From positions 1 to 9,933 of the forward strand of contig JBJTYE010000223.1 in NCBI GenBank assembly GCA_046082625.1: a stretch of DNA of 9,933 nucleotides, in the 5' to 3' direction. Origin of the DNA: Casp-actino8 sp046082625. GTDB lineage: Bacteria > Actinomycetota > Acidimicrobiia > Acidimicrobiales > Ilumatobacteraceae. The notes beneath the pieces are model-generated. The model was not told where the DNA came from, ran no database searches, and worked only from the letters and a program-made list of their open reading frames with translations. Of this stretch, positions 4,692-9,933 are shown in pieces. Every line of letters begins with the position of its first letter. Position 1 is the first letter of the stretch. The position numbers and the translations under genes were made by a program.

Positions 4692-6971
4692 ATGGCCGTT
4701 CCTGAAACCGCGACCACCCGTCTGGCCTATCGAACCTGTCCCCTGTGCGAGGCCGGGTGCGGACTCGAGATCACGGTCCGCTCGACCGGAGGAGCCGAGA
4801 CGGTCGGACGCATCCGCGGCGACATGGCCGACGTCTTCTCACACGGGTACATCTGCCCGAAGGGTTCCACCCTGAAACAGTTGCACGAGGACCCGGACCG
4901 CCTGCGCAAACCGCTCGTCAAGCGCGACGGCGTCCACGTGGAGGTCGAGTGGGACGAGGCCTGGTCGGAGGTGGCGGCGCGACTGCACGATTTCTTCGAT
5001 CGCCATCCTCGCCGCGCCATGGCGGTCTATCTCGGAAATCCGGGTGCCCACAGTCTCTCGGCGATGCTCTTCAATCGGGCCCTGCTCCAGGGTCTGGGCA
5101 CCAGACAGCGTTTCAGCGCCTCGACCGTCGATCAGATGCCCAAGCAGGTGGCAGCGGGTTACATGTTCGGTACCGGCGTGAGCGTGGCCGTTCCCGATCT
5201 CGATCGCACCGACCATCTGGTGCTGATCGGCGCGAATCCGTACGCCTCCAACGGAAGTCTCTGCACGGCCCCCGACTTTCCCGGCCGACTCGAAGCCATC
5301 CGGCGACGGGGCGGCAAGGTGGTGGTGATCGACCCGCGGCGGACGCGTACGGCCTCGGAGGCCGACGAGTGGCTGCCGATCCGTCCGGGCACTGATGCAC
5401 TGCTCCTGATGGCCGTGGTGAACGTTCTCTTCGCCGAGAACCTGGCGCGCCCGAGCGCGCACCTGGCGGAGTTTCTCGCCGGATGGGACGAGGTGCGGGC
5501 CGCATCTGCCGATTTCACTCCGGAATCGGTGGCGGAGGCGACCGGAATCTCGGCCGAAGCCATCGTGCGACTGGCCCGGGAACTGGCGGCCGCGCCCTCG
5601 GCGGCGGTGTACGGGAGGATCGGTACCACCACCACCGAATTCGGGACCACGGCGTCGTGGTTGGTGGACGTGGTCAACATCCTCACGGGCAACATGGATC
5701 GGCCCGGCGGGGTGATGTTCACGCGACCCGTGCTCGGGGGTCCGACCACGCGCGGCCGAGCAGGTCGGGGGAGTGGGTTCTCCATCGGTCGGGGTGGCGG
5801 GCGAACCGTCGTGAACGGGTATCCGGAAGTCATGGGCGAGTACCCGGCAGCGGCCCTCGCAGAGGAGATCACCGATGCCGGCGACGATCGGATTCGGGCT
5901 CTGGTCACCGTGGCCGGCAATCCCGTGCTGTCGACCCCGCACTCCGAACAATTGGCCGCGGCTCTCGATCGCCTCGATCTGATGATCAGCGTCGACATGT
6001 ACCTCAACGAGACGACGCGCTTCGCCGACATCGTGTTGCCGGTGCCGTCGCAATTGCAGCGCGATCACTACGACGTCCTCCTGCTCCAGTTCGCCATCCG
6101 GAACGTCGCCAACTACAGCCCGGCGGTGTTGGCATTGGACGAGGGTCAACCCGACGAATGGGAGATCCTGGCAAAGTTGGGGTTGATCGCTCAGGGACTC
6201 GGCCCGGACGTAGACCCGGCGATGGCCGATGACGCGATGATCGAGGGTCTGGTGCAGCAGTCCGTGGCCGATCCGCGCTCGCCGATACACGGTCGGAGCG
6301 TGGATGAGATCATGGCGGCCTTGGGTGAGAGACGGGGTCCGGCCCGACTCCTGGACTTCATGATCCAGACCGGACCCTACGGAGCGGCCTTCGGCGCCGA
6401 ACCGGAGGGGGCGAGTCTCGCTCTCCTCGAAGCCCACCCGCACGGTGTCGATTTCGGCGCTCTGGAGCCGCGACTCCCCGATGCTCTGCGCACCACCTCG
6501 GGACGAATCGAGATGGCACCGCCGGCGATCATGGCCGACATCGAGCGATTACGGAACAGTCGCGATCGAGCGGCATCCTCCGACTTCCTCCTCGTGGGTC
6601 GTCGTCACCTGAAATCGAACAATTCGTGGATGCACAACATCCCGGTGTTGATGAAAGGGGATCTGCGGTGCACGTTGCAGATGCATCCCGACGACGCCCA
6701 TCGCGTCGGCGTCCGCGACGGGTCCCCGGCGCGCGTGGCATCGAGGGTCGGGGAGGTGACGGCACCGGTCGAAGTGACCACGGACATCCGTCCGGGAGTG
6801 GTCAGCCTTCCTCACGGATGGGGTCACGATGCTCCCGGCACGCGTCTGCGGGTGGCCGCCGAGCGGGCCGGAGTGAACTCCAATGTCCTGGCCGATCATC
6901 TGGCCCTCGATCCGTTGTCGGGCACCTCGGTCCTGAACGGAATCCCGGTGACCGTCCGTCCGGCGGACTGA
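4692..6971 (+). CDS. Molybdopterin (Mo/W-bisPGD) oxidoreductase, substrate unknown
   Basis: The 759-residue protein belongs to the DMSO reductase superfamily. Its N-terminal [4Fe-4S] site uses Cys16, Cys19, Cys23 and Cys55 (CPLCEAGC, then ICPKG). Lys57 stands where family members relay electrons between cluster and pterin. Catalytic domains span about 65-620, with FGTG at 160-163, the cofactor-binding LIGANPYASN at 178-187 and VVIDPRRT at 211-218. The C-terminal molybdopterin-binding domain covers about 635-757. In the metal-ligand region the motif is STVDQMPK, putting Asp147 where formate dehydrogenases have Sec or Cys, as judged by eye. There is no twin-arginine signal, so it is probably cytoplasmic. 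No electron-transfer or membrane subunit lies beside it and the reading frame is intact. It may be misannotated as formate dehydrogenase in databases; I do not know its reaction. Confidence 0.9.
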   Translation: MAVPETATTRLAYRTCPLCEAGCGLEITVRSTGGAETVGRIRGDMADVFSHGYICPKGSTLKQLHEDPDRLRKPLVKRDGVHVEVEWDEAWSEVAARLHDFFDRHPRRAMAVYLGNPGAHSLSAMLFNRALLQGLGTRQRFSASTVDQMPKQVAAGYMFGTGVSVAVPDLDRTDHLVLIGANPYASNGSLCTAPDFPGRLEAIRRRGGKVVVIDPRRTRTASEADEWLPIRPGTDALLLMAVVNVLFAENLARPSAHLAEFLAGWDEVRAASADFTPESVAEATGISAEAIVRLARELAAAPSAAVYGRIGTTTTEFGTTASWLVDVVNILTGNMDRPGGVMFTRPVLGGPTTRGRAGRGSGFSIGRGGGRTVVNGYPEVMGEYPAAALAEEITDAGDDRIRALVTVAGNPVLSTPHSEQLAAALDRLDLMISVDMYLNETTRFADIVLPVPSQLQRDHYDVLLLQFAIRNVANYSPAVLALDEGQPDEWEILAKLGLIAQGLGPDVDPAMADDAMIEGLVQQSVADPRSPIHGRSVDEIMAALGERRGPARLLDFMIQTGPYGAAFGAEPEGASLALLEAHPHGVDFGALEPRLPDALRTTSGRIEMAPPAIMADIERLRNSRDRAASSDFLLVGRRHLKSNNSWMHNIPVLMKGDLRCTLQMHPDDAHRVGVRDGSPARVASRVGEVTAPVEVTTDIRPGVVSLPHGWGHDAPGTRLRVAAERAGVNSNVLADHLALDPLSGTSVLNGIPVTVRPAD

Positions 6972-6990
6972 ATCGGGTCGATCCGGAGGT

Positions 6991-7010
6991 TGTTCCACAG
7001 CTTGTCCACA
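6991..7010 (+). promoter_or_regulatory. Tandem DnaA boxes upstream of nrdJ
   Basis: TTGTCCACA at 7002-7010 matches the actinobacterial DnaA box perfectly. TGTTCCACA at 6991-6999 matches at seven of nine positions and lies exactly 11 bases earlier, about one helical turn. They begin 20 bases after the oxidoreductase stop. DnaA is known to control ribonucleotide reductase genes in Escherichia coli, so a link between replication initiation and dNTP supply is plausible. Confidence 0.55.
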
Positions 7011-7029
7011 GGTTGGCCGCCCAATCGCA

Positions 7030-7067
7030 ATGGATCAGGCGAGTGTCCCCAGGTCGAGCCGATCCAT
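7030..7067 (+). other. Hairpin I in the oxidoreductase-nrdJ intergenic region
   Basis: ATGGATC (7030-7036) pairs with GATCCAT (7061-7067). After one bulged A, GGC (7038-7040) pairs with GCC (7058-7060). That gives ten pairs around a 17-base loop. No T-run follows. It may be part of the 3' end of the oxidoreductase transcript. Confidence 0.45.
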
Positions 7068-7125
7068 CCCCAGCCCGTCCCCATTTCTCGGTCCTTTCAT
7101 CCCCGGAAAGACGACCGAAATCCCC
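7046..7125 (+). repeat. Helically phased TCCCC motifs
   Basis: TCCCC occurs at 7046, 7067, 7078, 7100 and 7121, giving steps of 21, 11, 22 and 21 bases, all close to whole helical turns. The last two copies extend to TCCCCGGAA. The series continues the spacing theme of the DnaA boxes at 6991 and 7002, and the first copy sits in a 7-of-9 DnaA-like sequence, so this may be a decayed DnaA-binding cluster or a phased site for another protein. Confidence 0.45.
7088..7118 (+). terminator. Hairpin II, possible terminator of the oxidoreductase gene
   Basis: TCGGTC plus CTTTC (7088-7098) pairs with GAAAG (7106-7110) and GACCGA (7113-7118): eleven base pairs, a two-base AC bulge and a 7-base loop. It is the strongest stem in the intergenic region but has no T-tract after it. 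A U-less terminator is the simplest reading; a regulatory RNA element is the alternative. Confidence 0.45.
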
Positions 7126-7238
7126 GGAATGAGCAGGGAATTCACAGGTTTGTCCTCTTCCTTCCCACAGGCCGCACCCGGTACCGTTCGACCGCCTGAG
7201 ACATCGATCCAGTTCAGGTGCCAATTGCCCGACAATCG

Positions 7239-7268
7239 TTGACAAGGACGTAACTACACTGCTGTAAT
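7239..7268 (+). promoter_or_regulatory. nrdJ promoter
   Basis: TTGACA (7239-7244) is followed after 18 bases by TGTAAT (7263-7268). Transcription should start near 7275 and give a leader of about 150 bases before the nrdJ ATG. The 13 bases around the -35 are identical to those at the SOS-regulated LysM gene promoter, but no LexA box is present here. Confidence 0.7.
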
Positions 7269-7278
7269 CTAACAACCT

Positions 7279-7294
7279 CTTGTGGTGACACAAG
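7279..7294 (+). promoter_or_regulatory. Inverted repeat at the start of the nrdJ leader
   Basis: CTTGTG and CACAAG form a perfect 6-base inverted repeat with a GTGA centre, just after the predicted transcription start. It could be an operator or an RNA hairpin. Parts of both arms can instead pair with the CACCACATGTTGTG element at 7312-7325. Confidence 0.5.
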
Positions 7295-7310
7295 CGGGGG
7301 GGAGCCGCAG

Positions 7311-7326
7311 ACACCACATGTTGTGC
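7311..7326. promoter_or_regulatory. Candidate NrdR box in the nrdJ leader
   Basis: ACACCACATGTTGTGC agrees with the NrdR-box consensus (recalled as ACACWATATATWGTGT) at 12 of 16 positions. These include the central AT and the outer ACAC and GTG. It is a near-palindrome located some 36 bases into the predicted transcript, an unusual place for a repressor box, and only one clear copy is seen although NrdR usually binds pairs. Confidence 0.4.
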
Positions 7327-7350
7327 CTGACGCGACTCTGCGAAGTGCTC

Positions 7351-7377
7351 GAAAATCGGGCCCGGAAGGGCCTTTTC
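7351..7377 (+). terminator. Terminator-like hairpin in the nrdJ leader (possible attenuator)
   Basis: GGCCC (7359-7363) and GGGCC (7368-7372) pair around a GGAA tetraloop, and TTTT follows at 7373-7376. With the TCG at 7356-7358 bulged, GAAAA (7351-7355) can also pair with TTTTC, extending the stem to ten pairs. It lies between promoter and start codon, 47 bases before the ATG, which is where an attenuator would sit. The T-run is short for a strong terminator. Confidence 0.5.
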
Positions 7378-7423
7378 ATCAACCGACCGACAACAATCGA
7401 CCTCACCGACAAAGGAACTGCTC

Positions 7424-9933
7424 ATGTCTCTCGCCCCGGATCGCCTCGCCATCGGAATCCGCCGTCATTTCACCGCTCCCGGGCAGCACCCCTACGAGCA
7501 GGTGGAATGGGAGAAGCGGGACGCCCGTATCTCCAACTGGAAAGACGGCACCGTGGCCTTCGAGCAGCTCGGTGTGGAGTTCCCCACGACCTGGTCCCTG
7601 AACGCCACCAACATCGTGGCCCAGAAGTACTTCCGGGGCACCCCCGGAACGCCCGAGCGCGAATCCTCGCTGCGTCAGGTCATCGACCGCGTCGTCGACA
7701 CCATCACCACCTGGGGAGTGGAGGGCGGGTATTTCGTCGACCAGACCGAATCCGAATCCTTCCGTGACGAACTGAAGTTCATCCTCGTCACCCAGCGCGC
7801 CGCCTTCAACAGTCCCGTGTGGTTCAACATCGGCGTCAAGGGCGTTCCGCAACAAGCGAGCGCCTGCTTCATCCTGGCGGTCGAGGACAAGATGGACGCC
7901 ATTTTGAACTGGTACCGCGAAGAGGGTGTCATCTTCAAGGGCGGTTCGGGGTCGGGTATCAACCTGTCGAAAATTCGCTCCAGCGTCGAGTTGCTGCAAG
8001 GTGGCGGAACGGCCTCCGGACCGGTGAGCTTCATGCGCGGGGCCGATGCCTCGGCCGGCACCATCAAGTCCGGCGGCAAGACGCGACGGGCCGCCAAGAT
8101 GGTGATTCTCAACGTCGATCATCCCGACATCGAAGAGTTCATCTGGTGCAAGGCCCGCGAAGAGCGCAAGGCCCGAGTCCTCCGGGACGCCGGCTTCGAC
8201 ATGGATCTGGACGGAGCCGACGCCTTCAGCGTCCAGTACCAGAACGCCAACAACTCGGTGCGCGTCACCGACGATTTCATGCAGGCCGTCGTCGACGACA
8301 AGGACTGGGACTTCAAGGCCGTCACCGACGGTGAGACCGTGCGCACGGTGCGCGCCCGCGACGTGTGGCGCCAGATCGCCGAAGCCTCCTGGGATTGTGC
8401 CGACCCGGGACTGCAGTTCGACACCACCATCAACAAGTGGCACACGGCGCACGCCACCGGCCGCATCAACGGGTCGAACCCGTGCAGCGAGTACATGCAC
8501 ATCGACAACTCGGCCTGCAACCTCGCCTCGATCAACTTGCTCAAGTACCTCGACGAAGACTGCACCTTCGACGTCGAGGCCTACAAGCACACCATCGAGA
8601 CGGTCTTCACCGCCCAGGAGATCCTGGTCGGCCGCGCCGACTATCCGACGGAGAAGATCGGCGAGAACAGCCGCAAGTTCCGTCAGCTGGGCCTCGGCTA
8701 CGCCAACCTCGGAGCGCTGTTGATGGCCCTCGGCCTGCCCTACGACTCCGAAGAAGGTCGGGCCTGGGCCGCGGCGCTCACCAGTTTGATGACCGGCCAC
8801 GCCTATGCCACCAGCGCCCGTACCGCCAGCCGGATGGGGCCATTCGCCGGTTTCGCCGAGAACGAGCGGTACATGCTTAATGTTCTCCGGATGCACCGTG
8901 ACGCCAGCTACCAGATCGACAACGTCGCCGATATCCCGATGGAGATCCTCCGGGCCGGCCAGGAGGCCTGGGAGACCGCGGTCCGCGACGGCGAGGAATA
9001 CGGCGTGCGCAACAGCCAGGCCACCGTTCTGGCTCCGACCGGCACCATCGGTCTCATGATGGACTGCGACACCACCGGCATCGAACCCGACCTCGGTCTG
9101 GTCAAGATGAAGAAGCTGGTCGGCGGCGGCAACATGGTCATCGTCAACCAGACCATCCCGATGGCCCTGCGCAAGTTGGGGTACACCGCGAGCCAGGTGG
9201 ACGAGATCATCGCCTACATCGATGCCGAGAAGTCCATCCTCGGAGCCCCGCACGTCAAGCCCGAGCACATCGCAGTCTTCGCCTGCTCGATGGGTGACAA
9301 CACCATCCACTACGAGGGCCATGTCCGCATGATGGGAGCGGTCCAGCCGTTCATCTCGGGTGCCATCTCGAAGACCGTCAACATGCCCGAAGAGGCCAGT
9401 GTCGAAGACATCGAGGCTCTGCACATGCTGTCCTGGGAGCTCGGTCTCAAGGCCGTGGCCATCTACCGCGACAACTGCAAGGTGGGTCAGCCCCTGTCCA
9501 CCGCCAAGAAGGACGGAGCCGCCGAGGCTCCGGCAGCCGCCAGCGCCGCCGTGGAGAAGATCGTGGAGCGTGTGGTGACCAAGCCGGTGCGGCAGAAGTT
9601 GCCGCGCAGCCGCCGCGGCCGCACCTTCGAGTTCCGGGTCGCCGATTGCAAAGGCTTCGCCACGATCGGCGAGTACGAGGACGGTCGTCCCGGTGAGGTG
9701 TTCCTCACCGTGTCGAAGCAGGGCTCCACTCTTTCGGGAATCATGGACGCCTTCGCCAAGAGCATCAGCTACGGCCTGCAGTACGGCGTGCCCATGCGGG
9801 CCTTCGTCGAGGCCTTCGTGAACATGCGCTTCGAGCCGGCTGGTATGACCGACGATCCGGACATCCGCTTCGCGGCGTCCATCATGGACTACCTGTTCCG
9901 TCGTCTCGCGCTCGAGTACATGACCTACGACGA
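7424..9933 (+). CDS. nrdJ: Adenosylcobalamin-dependent (class II) ribonucleoside-diphosphate reductase, 3' end outside window
   Basis: NrdJ makes deoxyribonucleotides with a thiyl radical generated from vitamin B12 coenzyme, needing no oxygen and no small subunit. The ATG at 7424 follows AAAGGA (7411-7416) with a 7-base gap. The first 836 codons are present. Cys148 (ASACFIL) and Cys365 (SACNLASINL) form the redox pair. Cys354 in NPCSE carries the radical, with Asn352 and Glu356 beside it; the 11-residue step from 354 to 365 is the family spacing. PTGTIGLM is the substrate phosphate loop. After an Ala/Lys-rich linker around 690-730 comes the TSCPD domain (KQGSTLSGIMDAF, MRFEPAG). The sequence breaks off after YMTYD. 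The C-terminal tail with its CxxC swapping cysteines, roughly 120 residues in Streptomyces relatives, should lie downstream. Confidence 0.97.
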   Translation, partial: MSLAPDRLAIGIRRHFTAPGQHPYEQVEWEKRDARISNWKDGTVAFEQLGVEFPTTWSLNATNIVAQKYFRGTPGTPERESSLRQVIDRVVDTITTWGVEGGYFVDQTESESFRDELKFILVTQRAAFNSPVWFNIGVKGVPQQASACFILAVEDKMDAILNWYREEGVIFKGGSGSGINLSKIRSSVELLQGGGTASGPVSFMRGADASAGTIKSGGKTRRAAKMVILNVDHPDIEEFIWCKAREERKARVLRDAGFDMDLDGADAFSVQYQNANNSVRVTDDFMQAVVDDKDWDFKAVTDGETVRTVRARDVWRQIAEASWDCADPGLQFDTTINKWHTAHATGRINGSNPCSEYMHIDNSACNLASINLLKYLDEDCTFDVEAYKHTIETVFTAQEILVGRADYPTEKIGENSRKFRQLGLGYANLGALLMALGLPYDSEEGRAWAAALTSLMTGHAYATSARTASRMGPFAGFAENERYMLNVLRMHRDASYQIDNVADIPMEILRAGQEAWETAVRDGEEYGVRNSQATVLAPTGTIGLMMDCDTTGIEPDLGLVKMKKLVGGGNMVIVNQTIPMALRKLGYTASQVDEIIAYIDAEKSILGAPHVKPEHIAVFACSMGDNTIHYEGHVRMMGAVQPFISGAISKTVNMPEEASVEDIEALHMLSWELGLKAVAIYRDNCKVGQPLSTAKKDGAAEAPAAASAAVEKIVERVVTKPVRQKLPRSRRGRTFEFRVADCKGFATIGEYEDGRPGEVFLTVSKQGSTLSGIMDAFAKSISYGLQYGVPMRAFVEAFVNMRFEPAGMTDDPDIRFAASIMDYLFRRLALEYMTYD

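Noticed and set aside
4839..6443. Antisense open frame of 534 codons opposite the oxidoreductase
   Set aside because: The His/Gly/Arg-rich translation shows no known motifs. The sense protein is a full molybdopterin enzyme.
6972..7423. Cobalamin riboswitch before nrdJ
   Set aside because: B12 control of RNR leaders is known in Streptomyces, so I looked for a B12-box-like core and found none by eye. A covariance-model scan could overrule this.
7318..7767. Out-of-frame ATG in the nrdJ leader as a regulatory upstream reading frame
   Set aside because: The G-rich stretch before it is too far away to be a good ribosome binding site, and the frame runs deep into nrdJ rather than ending as a leader peptide.
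7403..9424. Antisense open frame of 673 codons opposite nrdJ
   Set aside because: It covers the most conserved part of nrdJ, and its Asp/Val/Gly-rich translation is the expected mirror of the RNR codons.

Overview
This is a high-GC chromosomal stretch carrying housekeeping genes. Every recognisable gene points to an actinobacterium. The gene set and order (dapF and hflX, then lexA divergent from a small LysM membrane protein, then nrdR and a class II ribonucleotide reductase) follow the layout known from Mycobacterium and Streptomyces. The LexA boxes are of the Gram-positive type (CGAAC-N4-GTTCG), the perfect DnaA box is TTGTCCACA, and several genes look leaderless. A deep-branching actinobacterium such as a member of Acidimicrobiia is my guess; the sequence alone does not prove it.

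Left part (1-2701, + strand): the 3' end of dapF, then hflX and dapC, each joined to the gene before it by a 4-base ATGA overlap. dapF and dapC both act in the succinylase branch of diaminopimelate/lysine synthesis, so the operon joins cell-wall precursor supply to a ribosome-associated GTPase. dapC runs head-on into lexA with no base between the two stop codons.

Centre (2702-4652): an SOS control unit. lexA (minus strand) and a LysM-domain membrane protein (plus strand, resembling mycobacterial Rv2719c/ChiZ and Bacillus YneA) diverge from a 239-base region. That region holds four LexA boxes, two on each promoter, placed over the -10, over the -35, inside the spacer and at the start of the transcript. 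lexA itself appears to start transcription at its ATG. nrdR follows with its own apparently leaderless promoter.

Right part (4653-9933): a 759-residue molybdopterin (Mo/W-bisPGD) oxidoreductase of unknown substrate. It has an Asp where formate dehydrogenases carry Sec or Cys, and its promoter carries a perfect 10-base palindrome beside the -10. Next comes a 452-base non-coding region with tandem DnaA boxes, helically phased TCCCC motifs, two strong hairpins, a sigma70-type promoter and a structured leader with a terminator-like hairpin. It leads into nrdJ, the B12-dependent ribonucleotide reductase, which runs off the window. The layout suggests that dNTP supply is wired to NrdR (nucleotide sensing), possibly to DnaA (replication initiation) and possibly to leader attenuation, beside the SOS cell-division checkpoint. 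I see no mobile element, CRISPR array, tRNA or rRNA. The unusual content is regulatory rather than a new protein system.
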